Shown one piece after another: positions 35,101 through 42,854 of a DNA stretch of 64,000 bases. Every line of letters starts with the position of its first letter. Positions within the stretch are counted from its first letter, which is position 1. The position numbers and the translations under genes were made by a program. The DNA is from Dendrobium chrysotoxum (taxonomy: Eukaryota > Streptophyta > Magnoliopsida > Asparagales > Orchidaceae), in the NCBI GenBank assembly GCA_019925795.1, contig CM034305.1, forward strand, positions 61,864,573-61,928,572, in the 5' to 3' direction. The notes under the pieces were generated by a model. The model had not been told where the DNA came from. It saw only the letters and a list, made by a program, of their open reading frames with translations, and searched no databases.

Positions 35101-37228
35101 TGGCCAAACGGAAGTGGTCAACCGAACTCTTGGAAACATGTTACGTTGTATTGTGCAACTGTGCAAGAACACCCTAAACAGTGGGTTGACATTCTTGGTC
35201 AGGTTGAATTTGCTTATAATTCAATGCCTAATCGATCTACTGGGCACTGCCCCTTCAGCATAGTATTTATAAAAATGCCTAATCATACATTGGATCTAGC
35301 AATACTCCATAAATGCTGCAGCAAGGCAGCTACCACCTTCTCAACTCAATACAACAATGTGCTGAAAGATGTTAGGAACAAATTAATAGCCTCCAATGCA
35401 CACTATAAACAGTTGACGGACCGCTACAAACGCAATAAACTGTTTGAACCTGGAGAATTGGTCATGGTGCGCCTTCGTCGAGAACGCTTTCCACCGGGGA
35501 CTTACTCTAAATTGAGCCGTAGAAAGATTGGTCCACTTCCTATAGTCACCAAAATCAATGATAATGCCTATATGGTGGCTTTACCAACAGACATCAATAC
35601 TTCTTCCACTTTTAATATTTCAGACATTTACAAATATTATCCACCAGACAACGCTCCAACTGACGTTACTTCACCGGAGTTGAGTTCTTCTGACGCCGAA
35701 GGCCACTGATGTGGAGCAACATACTTATAATATACTAAGGAATAACTTACCTCCACTTGTCCTCTTTCTTTTGCTTTCTCCACTACTTGCATTTTCCTTT
35801 TTGCTGTATGAAGGACAGTTAGTTATCTTTTTGAGGTCAGTACTAGTTTTAGCATATCAGGTTATATAGAGAACAGGAGAGGAAAAGAAGAATAGAATAC
35901 ATAGAAAACAATCTCTAGTTTCTGGAATCGTTCTTGTTGTTGTTTTGCTGCTTCGCTTCTTTCTGCAGGAATCACATCAACCAGGACGCATAGATAAGTG
36001 GTTCACTAGTTTCCTTGCTACACAATATGTTCAGGATTCCAAACAAATGGAAACCACTTCTTCTCATTTACAAAAAAAAAGAACATTATTCTCAGCGCAT
36101 TAATAAATATATTAGATAAAAAAAATTGATCTTTCAAAAAGAAGCATGATGCGTCATAAGATGTAGTTACACAAATAATATATCAACAAGTCAGAAACAG
36201 AAACTCCACCAAAGCATCTCCAACACAATTCAAGAAACAGTAGCAACCGGTTAAAACAGGAAAATATATGAATATTAAAACTGCCTTCCTTACCTCCCAA
36301 TTCCCAATCCTTAAAATGGAAGCAGGAAAGTTTGAGGCTTTCATCTTGTCAAGGCCACCTGAAACAGCTGTAGATTTCAGTTCCTTCTTTTTCCCAATCT
36401 CTAAGCCAGAGTTTGTTGCAGATGATGTAGAAACGGAATTTTCCTGGCATAGCCTCATCTGAATCATATCCAAGAAAGATGGACTCTTTTTTAACCGAAG
36501 ACCCAGTGGGCTGGGCTCATCTAATGGATCATACAGTGGACAAGGTGGCATGACGAGCTTGTTTTCCAGCTGCTATACGTGAAAACAGGGAACCCAAAAA
36601 GCATTCCAATTAACCTAAAAACGATGATTTGCAGAACTAGTCGTAAAATAATATCATATGCTTAACAAATGCCTCCAAAAGGTATATCATGAAAACAGAG
36701 AACGAACAAAACCACGGATATACAGAACCTCAGAAAATAACATTAACCATACAAAATTGCAATTAGAAACCAAAGTCACTGAATAGCTAGTTCAAGTATC
36801 CCATCGCATCTTAATATGTAAAACCTTCAAGGGAAGCCCCATTCACAACACCGAATTCCTAGAGACTGACTAAAAGAAGACGAAAAAAGAGCAAAATCTT
36901 GACAAGACGGGAAAAAAAGAACTAAAAACACTAGTGATCACAACTACCAAACTAGATACAACGAAAATCAAATTCCCAGTGCAGATTTGAAGAGCAAAAT
37001 CCTGGGAATCAAACAGAAAAAAACTACAACGAGCCAAAACATGCACAGAGAAAATCGGGATACCTGTTCCGCCGGCTCAGCAATCTTTAATCTCTTGTCA
37101 AGAGGACCGTACATTTCATCCAAGGGATCCTCGATCTCCGCCTTAACCGGCTCCGGCGCCGCCGGCATCGTCGTGAAGAGTTGTTTCGACTCTGGCCGGA
37201 GCTTGCCAAAATTAGTCAGCTGAACCAT
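13611..37228 (-). CDS. Conserved plant protein, TRF-like (TRFL8-type) family; six exons, about 527 aa
   Basis: Six exons join with matching phases at GT-AG borders: 37228-37064, 36569-36294, 27447-27274, 27195-27089, 16908-16601 and 14164-13611 (stop TAG). I chose the start at 37228 (MVQLTNFGK) because the upstream in-frame Met lies in low-quality leader; MPAAPEP downstream is an alternative. The conserved core runs across exons 2-5. Landmarks are MPPCPLYDPLDEPSPLGLRL, ASNFPASILRIGNWE, SRYEGDLVAKCYYAKHKLVW, IEIQWSDITALKANCP, LARRPLFFRETNPQPRKH, WQATSDFTGGQAS and HFEKLLQCDPRL. I recall this family under the label TRF-like in Arabidopsis, but no Myb telobox is present, so telomere binding should not be assumed. 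The C-terminal third is polar. Function and location are unknown to me. Confidence 0.8.
14165..16600 (-). other. Intron 5 of the TRF-like gene
   Basis: A 2.4 kb intron. Apart from the MITE at 15799-16510, only AT-rich sequence and meaningless short frames are seen. Confidence 0.7.
15799..16510. mobile_element. Mutator-like MITE with long terminal inverted repeats
   Basis: The arms are long and inverted. The left starts near GATCAAAATGGTCCCTCAAC and the right ends GACCATTTTGATCC. Inside, the paired words TTTTAAAATGGGATATTTTTT / AAAAATATCCCATTTTAAA and AACATTCAATGTTGGAGTTA / TAACTCCAACATTAG match over roughly 150 bp per arm. A 9-10 bp duplication CATTCTTTTA flanks it (15789-15798, 16511-16520). 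Long arms and a 9-10 bp duplication fit Mutator-like elements. The AT-rich centre is noncoding. Confidence 0.75.
16601..16908 (-). CDS. TRF-like gene, exon 5
   Basis: The exon follows the acceptor GCATGCAG and completes the split Lys codon. It reads RHFLQCHQGLLNRHFEKLLQ, then an acidic, less conserved stretch (GLEDEDESKC). It ends ...GATTCAG|GTAATT leaving one base, which fits exon 6. A Mutator-like MITE ends 91 bp downstream of its donor. Confidence 0.85.
17729..18064 (-). pseudogene. Possible retroelement integrase C-terminus or chromodomain-like fragment
   Basis: The frame contains AVVRWKGGPPSYDIWMTKEE, which resembles the VLVKWKG-L-P-x-x-x-W-E core of Ty3/gypsy chromodomains. It is preceded by a hydrophobic PPAFLND segment at the position of the usual P-x-A-I-L-D. 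It has no Ty3/gypsy neighbour and is short, so this could be chance. Confidence 0.3.
18886..18923. repeat. Two adjacent small hairpins
   Basis: GAGGCTTACGCCTC (18886-18899) and GAGGCTTATGCCTC (18910-18923) are two near-identical 5-bp-stem palindromes 10 bp apart. Confidence 0.7.
21283..21481 (+). mobile_element. Solo-LTR-like sequence
   Basis: The segment begins TGTTAGAAGC and ends AATTTAACA, giving the TGTTA...TAACA ends typical of copia LTRs. Inside it has a promoter-like CTATAAATAGG near 21415 and an AATAAA-type signal near 21441. The flanking 5 bases (GGATT and ATATC) do not match, so it may be one end of a rearranged element. Confidence 0.4.
22768..23031. repeat. Four copies of a CACGCTT-AAGCGTG hairpin motif
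   Basis: Perfect 7-bp stems with a TCTT loop (CACGCTTTCTTAAGCGTG) occur at 22768-22785 and 22945-22962. A version CACGCTTTCCTAGGCGTG lies at 23014-23031, and a damaged one at 22837-22860. Each is followed by GGTGGGAAGG or a variant. Confidence 0.85.
24936..25230. repeat. Tandem duplication, 147-bp period
   Basis: Two diverged units start with CACCCGCATGGG at 24936 and 25083. Both share ACACGTGAC, CTAGGGATGCTGCGCGGGT and an AAACCCGATCCT / AAGCCCGATCCT segment followed by an imperfect hairpin. Confidence 0.8.
25396..25625. repeat. Tandem duplication, about 115-bp period
   Basis: Units start TCACCCCGATGATG at 25396 and 25511. Both continue with GT(G/A)TTGAATG..ATCTCAA-like sequence, an AGGGGTT word and AAATGCC. 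Confidence 0.75.
25818..25935. repeat. Tandem duplication, about 62-bp period
   Basis: Units start with AACCGGCAATTTCGCCGCCA (about 25819) and AACCGAGTGGTTTTGCAGCC (about 25881). They share CCAAATG(G/A)CAC, a GGATAA / GAGATA segment and TTATG. Confidence 0.65.
27089..27447 (-). CDS. TRF-like gene, exons 3 and 4
   Basis: These are the most conserved exons. Exon 3 (27447-27274, 58 codons) reads from YVSRYEGDLVAKC to ATLDIV; exon 4 (27195-27089) reads LARRPLFFRETNPQPRKH to GGQASIH and leaves two bases. Their intron is only 78 bp, against 8.8 and 10.2 kb on either side. Confidence 0.88.
29873..29945 (-). mobile_element. RTE LINE 3' end fragment
   Basis: CAACAACAACATCAA, then TTTATCCCACTACGTG and GGCAACATGAATC followed by TTTTTCTCCATTGT, match the last ~70 bp of the RTE copies here on the minus strand. 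Similar words flank it (TCCATTGTATAAAATGC, TCCATTGTATCAAATAC) and may be a target duplication, but they overlap element sequence. Confidence 0.8.
30881..31153 (+). repeat. 5' LTR
   Basis: 273 bp. I count about 11 differences from the 3' LTR by eye (about 4 %). Most are transitions. Confidence 0.93.
31156..31167 (+). promoter_or_regulatory. Primer binding site (initiator Met tRNA type)
   Basis: TGGTATCAGAGT, complementary to the 3' end of plant initiator Met tRNA, starts 2 bp after the LTR. Confidence 0.85.
31191..32414 (+). pseudogene. Ty3/gypsy gag, multiple stops
   Basis: Starts MVECSKSKAV at 31191, 24 bases after the primer binding site. The gag core includes NAWWHQL, a RFVRAHFLPTDF-like segment and YTEEFYRLSARN. 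A CCHC knuckle C-F-R-C-F-Q-P-G-H-K-S-N-E-C lies at about 32310-32352. In-frame stops occur at 31644-31646, after CRF near 31725, after LVA at 31980 and after SSRR near 32120; a frameshift follows the knuckle. Several stops are explained by single C-to-T or G-to-A changes. Confidence 0.88.
32467..35709 (+). pseudogene. Ty3/gypsy pol: protease, RT, RNase H, integrase (broken)
   Basis: Protease (32467-32931) has IIDSSCTEN where the family has D-S/T-G, so the active-site Gly is lost. RT (33013-33900) has KLDLRSGYCQI, two stops, and YLNAILVF in place of Y-x-D-D. RNase H (about 33960-34420) retains NVDTDASALGIG and SDHRALHYI. Integrase (34600-35709) has lost a zinc-binding Cys (ERSSICQ). It keeps LDFVLGLP and TSDCDVKF, and shifts frame near 35060 so that the DGQTEVVNR segment reads in another frame. 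The end, SDIYKYYPPD and beyond, runs to TGA at the first bases of the 3' LTR. Confidence 0.9.
35707..35979 (+). repeat. 3' LTR
   Basis: 273 bp, keeping the TG...CA ends (TGATGTGGAG ... ATCACATCA). No clear polypurine tract is visible just upstream, where GAAGGCCAC abuts the LTR. Confidence 0.93.
36294..37228 (-). CDS. TRF-like gene, exons 1 and 2
   Basis: Exon 1 (37228-37064, 55 codons) ends ...GAACAG|GTATCC and exon 2 (36569-36294, 92 codons) starts after ...TATAGCAG, both in phase 0. Exon 1 carries the DPLDEMYGPLDKRLK segment; exon 2 carries DPLDEPSPLGLRLKKSPS and ends at the NFPASILRIGNWE motif. Their intron is 494 bp. Confidence 0.85.
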
Positions 37229-37433
37229 CGTAATCACTACGCAAACACAACTATTCCGTTTCCCCTGAGAAAGAATACTCAAGAGCACCAAAAAAAGGGA
37301 CCCTGCCCTAACCCTAGGAAACCGGCTGCGTCGGAGAAACAGAGGAGAAAGACGTGGCGGAGAAAACCTCTTTCGCCGAGACCCTTTCTTCCTCTATTGT
37401 GCGTAAAAACATTTACCAACTTGCAGGGGGGCT

Positions 37434-37515
37434 TTATATAAAAATGTTGCTGTGGACTTCGCAAATCGGCCTGCTGTCACGCACTCCGCACGTGCTGTAA
37501 TGGCTTTCCCACGTG
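37434..37515 (-). promoter_or_regulatory. Core promoter of the TRF-like gene: TATA box and two G-boxes
   Basis: On the minus strand TTTATATAAA (37434-37443) lies about 205 bp before the chosen ATG, predicting a start near 37405. Two palindromic G-box cores CACGTG lie upstream at 37489-37494 and 37510-37515. G-boxes bind bZIP and bHLH factors in plants; light or ABA control is possible but not shown. Confidence 0.6.
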
Positions 37516-37742
37516 CCTATTATTTCTTGAACGGCGTGCCGCGGATCCGCCACATCAGCTAACTTAGAAGTGTAGGTTTGCATAGGTGGCCAAATCATGT
37601 TGCGCTAGGAATGGGACCCAATATCCGCTACCGTGTCGGCGTGGATAAGGCGTAGATTGGGATTTTGACAGCAGACCAAAAGAGACTCAGCACTGTACTC
37701 CATGTTGGGACCAGCGAAGTGCTAATACTTCAGCTGTGCTAA

Positions 37743-40104
37743 TTTTTTTTTTTTGGGGTAAAATTGAGGTAAAGCCTATATATTGATATACCAAGAATCA
37801 AAGGCTTACAAAAATTATCTTACAAAATCAACTAAAAAATCAGAAAATAGAGAAAGAATAAAAGAAGAGTAGCTCAAAAAAAAAAATGAGCATAAAACAC
37901 AATGGACTCAGAATACGTGAAACACGTCGATGACAAGCATACAGAACAGAGCCAAAAGCTCAATTGCTCCTCGGTTGCCAAAAGACCAAAGCCCGAGCAG
38001 AAAATAGGGAGCAGAAATAACATGCTAGGCCAAAGTGTAAACCGCAAGAGCTGATGCAAATGGCCATCAAAAGGGTGGCAAAAGACCAAGCAGGTTCCGA
38101 TCATCATCATCCCAAATAACCCGGCAATCCACCTCTTCAGTTAAAGCACGTAGGGAACGCAGCATGCAGCACATCAAATAACTTCCACTTAGAAACTTTG
38201 TAAGAAATGGCCGTAGTAATATTCTTACACAATTCACGATAAGAGACATGGGACCTCACAAATCTTCTATCATTTCGTTCCCTCCATATGAGATAGATTG
38301 TACAGCAAATCACAAAATAACAAAAAAATTTCTCAGCATAGTTGTATATGATGATATCCTCCAAAAATTCAAAAAGCTGCATCAAAGAGGGCTTAAACAA
38401 AAAACTGTTCAAAACCGGAAGGAGGTAGGAGATAACCGTAAAAGAGAAATCACAAGAGAAGAACATGTGAGCACAGTTTTCCTCTTCCCGTTGGCAAAGA
38501 GGACAGATATAGTGGATGAAAATGTTTCTCTTGGCTAAAACATCACCCGTTTTTAATCCATTCCAAAGCAAAAGCCAGGTATACGAAGAATATTTGAGAG
38601 CAGCTCGCTTGTGCCAAACATATTTAAACCACTCAACTTTTTGCAAACCAACAAAAAAGTGCAGCCTAAATGACTTGAAGCATGGTTTATCATTGTCCCT
38701 CCAAACTAAAGGAGCAGAAGAATAGTCTGAAAAAGGACTAGCAGAAATAAGTTGCCTCGCCCATAAGGGGAAGCAATCCGACAAGCACCAGGATCCCCCA
38801 TACACAAAATCCCGAACACACTCAGGTAGACCATGAATAGGAGAAATAAACTCAGCAAGCATCTTCCCATCCACCCAAGGGTCCCAAAACATAGATAACA
38901 AACTACCCTTAGCAATAACATTAAGAGTAATAGTATCTTTGATCTTGCCAGCAACATGGTGAATAAATTTCCAGAATTTAGAAGTCTTACGATTAATAGG
39001 CTTCCAAGGGGAAATGTATCTGCACTTGAACCAGTCAAATACTAAGGAGTCTGTATTATACATTCTCCAAATGAATGAGCAGCCAAAACCATGAGAGAGA
39101 GTGTGTGTGTGTATCCGAGATCCCAAGACCACCAAAACAAGTAGGTAAGCAGGTATTGTGCCAAGCCACCAGATGTAGCTTTTTACCCTTAATAGAGCCA
39201 TGATAAAGAAATTTAGAACATAATCTATTAATGAATTTAGTACAAGATTTAGGTATAATTGCACCCCTAATCCAATAGGCTAAAGTATTTGCAATAGAGA
39301 ACCTCAGAAATTGGATACGACCTGCAAAAGAAAGAAATTTGACTTTCCAACCAGCAAGTAGAATAGAAATTTTACTCAGTAGTGATTGGAAGTGATCAGA
39401 ATTAAGCTTTTTGGTAAAGATGGGTAGACCCAAGTATTTGAATGAATGTTCAGTAGGAGTAAAGCCAAGAATATTGATGATATCATTAGCAGCAGGAGTG
39501 TTCTTAAAGAACAATATGGAACATTTGGCATTGTTAATGTGGAGGCTCAACCCGATAGCAAACTCTTTTAAAAACTTTGATAACTCCAAGGCATTAGAAA
39601 TAGAGGCTACTCCAAACACCAGCACATCATCCGCATACAAGAGGTGATTGAGAGAAATAGAGGCACAAGGAATACCCAAAAATGGCCTGGCATCCAAAGA
39701 GCAAGAGAAAGCACCCATGATAACTGCACATAAAAAAGGGGACAAGGGGCAACCTTGTCTCAAGCATGCAGTGGAGGTGAAAAATCCTTCAAGAGCACCA
39801 TTAATACAAACTGAAAATGGAACATCATAAACACAACTCCTTATCCAAGAAATGAACTTATCCGGGAAACCTTTCACTCGCAATCTGGAAATGAGAAAAT
39901 CCCAAGAGATAGAGTCAAAAGCTTTATGGATATCCAGTTTAGCACAGAAGAACTTCTTGGAGGATGATCCATTAAAATCATTTAAAATCTCATTAGTCAA
40001 AATAATGTTGTCCGTGAAAATTCTTTTGGGGATGAACTCGGCTTGACTTTTATGAATGATGTGAGCCATGATGCATCTTAAGCGATAGGCAAGTATTTTT
40101 ATGA
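37743..40104 (-). mobile_element. L1-type LINE, 5'-truncated, comparatively young
   Basis: The 3' end shows as a run of T at 37743-37755 (poly-A on the minus strand), followed by about 380 bp of 3' UTR and a long ORF2. The 5' truncation lies within RT near 40104 (reading IIKILAYRL..., family KIIAKILADRLK). No target duplication was found. The element ends about 300 bp upstream of the TRF-like TATA box and is read toward that gene. Confidence 0.88.
38137..40104 (-). pseudogene. LINE ORF2: reverse transcriptase and zf-RVT, one frameshift
   Basis: RT landmarks: SQAEFIPKRIFTDNIILTNE, FCAKLDIHKAFDSISW, LRQGCPLSPFL, the intact catalytic HLLYADDVLVFG, FKYLGLPIF and AGRIQFLRFSI. After a frameshift at a CA/GT repeat (about 39096-39115) the frame resumes with GFGCSFIWRMYN and continues 38137-ward to a zf-RVT region containing CPLCQREEENCAHMFFSC and an IWRERNDRRF tail. 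The frame has one frameshift and no stops, unlike the LINE at 2.9-9.9 kb. Confidence 0.9.
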
Positions 40105-41170
40105 TTAAGTAAAATAAATAAATCTATATAATGTATTTATTTATATTGTTAACATTTTTTTTAATTATTATATTTGGCGAATCAACTGTGATAGCATCTA
40201 TATACCTATATATTCATCATATCCATGCTCCAAATATAAGAATTTAAGATAATAAATATTAATTTTTTATAATTTTAAAAATTACATATTATATTATTAA
40301 AAAAATTACCTAAGAATACCTGCATTATACCTAAGAATACCTGCAATATATATATCAGGATGGGCTTGAATGCCCTTTTTATTTATATTGAGATTATTAT
40401 AATTTATGATATCATATTTATAATGTAAATTTAAGGGCATTGAAGCTTAAATCCTTATACATTTTTTTCATTATATACCAATTAAGAATTTTTTTAAAAA
40501 AACATAACCAAAGGTGTTGAGGTGACCTTAAATTTTGGCTTAGAAAATTATTTTATATATTAGACAAACCTTAAATGATCCAAAATTATTATCACAATAA
40601 CATTTTCATAAGGAAAATCTCTAGTGACACCAAAATAGTTGAATTTGAGCATATTAGGGGGATGAATCTATTAAATTGACTTAAATCAAAATGGCTAACT
40701 TAATTGTTTATATCTCATATTTCACATGTCATGCAGAAGAAAATTTTACTGTCTTATCACTAAAGGAATATTAAGCACACAATTAAAATTTGGAAATGTA
40801 ATTGGCTATATATAAATAAAAAACGAAAAAAATTCACGAGGTCTAGCCAATATGAAATGGATTTCTCTAATTTTAATCTTAGATCAAAGAAGTTATCCCT
40901 TCTCCAAATTTAGAGATTTATCACTATAATATGAAAGGCTTAAACTGTGAATATCTCCTAGGTGGTGGTGAAAGGTATTAATGTAATGTGGGCTCAATTT
41001 TGATATCACACCACGAGACAAACCAAGCTTTACCCTAATCTTACTGGGAAATTTTTCCTATATTTAATTATTTTGCAAATTGTGTTCTTTTACAATCTTT
41101 ATTTATAATTTTCAATTTCTAATGTTTTTGAACTTGGATGTAATTAAGAATATTTTCTATCTATAAAAGA
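40105..41170. other. AT-rich intergenic DNA
   Basis: No gene or bounded repeat could be supported. Confidence 0.45.
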
Positions 41171-41370
41171 AGACCATGGACTAAATTTTTGAACCCTAAT
41201 TATTGAATGGAATATTGAATTTCTTCAATTACTGACATTTTTGCTTCCTCTTGTTGCTATAATTTCTTTGCTTCTCTTCTTCTATCAATTCTTCCTCTCC
41301 CATCCTTATCCATCTCTCATGTCTTCTTCTATTCTTCTTTTAATTTCACAATAATGATATCAAAGCCTAT
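41171..41370 (+). mobile_element. Possible decayed LTR end with primer-binding-site relic
   Basis: A promoter-like CTATAAAAGA at about 41161 is followed by CT-rich leader sequence and TGATATCAAAGCC near 41354-41366. That differs from the usual TGGTATCAGAGCC by two G-to-A changes. No second LTR or coding remnant was found, so this is tentative. Confidence 0.3.
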
Positions 41371-42775
41371 TAATCCATACATCGAAACTTTCATATTTCA
41401 TTCTATATACCAACTCCATATGTTCTTCTCACGCCACTTCTTTAGCAAATAGTCCTATGTCATGATATGCTCACCGGCCATCTATATACTTATCCATTGT
41501 TGTTGACCTCTACATCCGTCATCAGTCATTCTACCTCCTCTTGATTGCAAACTCCCATGTTGTGATGACTTGAGATTCAATAGAAGAATTGAATTTTTTA
41601 AGCCGAGATTTCTCATCTGTAATATAATATACAAGAGCTATTTAAGTTATCAAAAAACATAATTTTAAATAACTATGAAACATTCAAAATTTTATTTCTG
41701 GAAGAATCATATACAAATAATCCAATACAACTTCATTCTATACATCAAACTATGAAAGCTTGATTACAAAATACCGTAATAAAAAGTTTAATTGATCTGC
41801 TTCCTACGACCTCAATCTATTAGGCATTTTCCTTTTCTTGAAATATTAAACATCAATAGAATGAGTATTCTTAACTCAACAGACATACACAAGTCCTCTT
41901 GTAAAATTTAATACCCATATTTTTAATTTATAAATAAAAAGGCTCAAGTATTAAATTCAAGTAAATAAAAAATAATGCTTGCTTTTCTAGAAACAAGTCA
42001 GAGTTTACTTTTCACAGATATATATTTATCATGTACTTTCACATGGCTATTAGAGTGTACTGATTTCCAGAATAGAACAGAGTATATAGTTTCATTCACC
42101 TCTTCTCAGAAACCTCTGAGTATTTGTATAGGAATAACAAAGTATACTAACTTTCATAATGTTCTTTTATAATTAAACTTATTATATTTATCATAATGTC
42201 ATTTATATTCAATTTCTTTATTTTATTTAACAAAATATTCAATAATATGTAAAGTGATATGCATGTCTTGATACATGCTTATAACTCCACTTTCACTTAT
42301 GCCTCCCACAATCAACCTCCACTAGGTGAAGATGAAAATCCTAAATCCCTACATATCTCGCACACTTGTATCAAAGAGATGGGGTTAGAAATAACCTCCC
42401 ACGTCTATTTAGGACAAATAGGGCTAGAATCAGAAGCAAAGAAAAACAAAAAGTCGGGCTTGCAGAATAAAATCTATAGTATGCTTTATCAGTCTCTCAT
42501 ATTAAAACATCTGTCGTATGATCCTAAATGCATATGCAAAACTTTATAGAAACAGCATGTATACAAGATGTCAAACATGATTATGAATACATATATGCCA
42601 TATTATAGAGAATGATGCATGTGCCACTTAATTACTCATATTTTCTAACTTTTACCATTTTAAAAATCATTTATAAATAACCTTTAAAACATAATTTACT
42701 TTTAGGGAATTATAATTGATACCAATCTTACCAGTTTTTAACAAAAAATACACAAAAATTCATGTAAGTAATGTT

Positions 42776-42778
<3 letters not shown>
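41371..42778. other. Intergenic DNA, nothing identified
   Basis: Short frames only (the longest 96 codons at 42259-42549, without similarity I recognise). Confidence 0.4.

Positions 42779-42850
<72 letters not shown>
42779..42850. repeat. (AT)36 microsatellite
   Basis: An uninterrupted alternating AT run of 72 bp. Confidence 0.98.

Positions 42851-42854
<4 letters not shown>

Larger units (their letters stand above)
30881..35979 (+). mobile_element. Complete Ty3/gypsy LTR retrotransposon (short LTRs, 5.1 kb), inactivated
   Basis: Two 273-bp LTRs (30881-31153 and 35707-35979) bound gag, protease, RT, RNase H and integrase in Ty3/gypsy order. LTR ends are TGATGTG...CACATCA; in the 5' LTR the first T is now C. 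Flanking 5-mers ACAAG (30876-30880) and ACCAG (35980-35984) are a target duplication with one change. A primer binding site TGGTATCAGAGT lies two bases after the 5' LTR, matching initiator Met tRNA use. Small size and short LTRs suggest a Reina-like chromovirus, unproven. It lies in intron 2 of the TRF-like gene, antisense to it. Confidence 0.95.
27448..36293 (-). other. Intron 2 of the TRF-like gene (8.8 kb)
   Basis: It hosts an RTE fragment (29873-29945) and a complete Ty3/gypsy element in the opposite orientation (30881-35979). The stretch 27448-29870 is AT-rich without recognisable genes. Confidence 0.75.
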
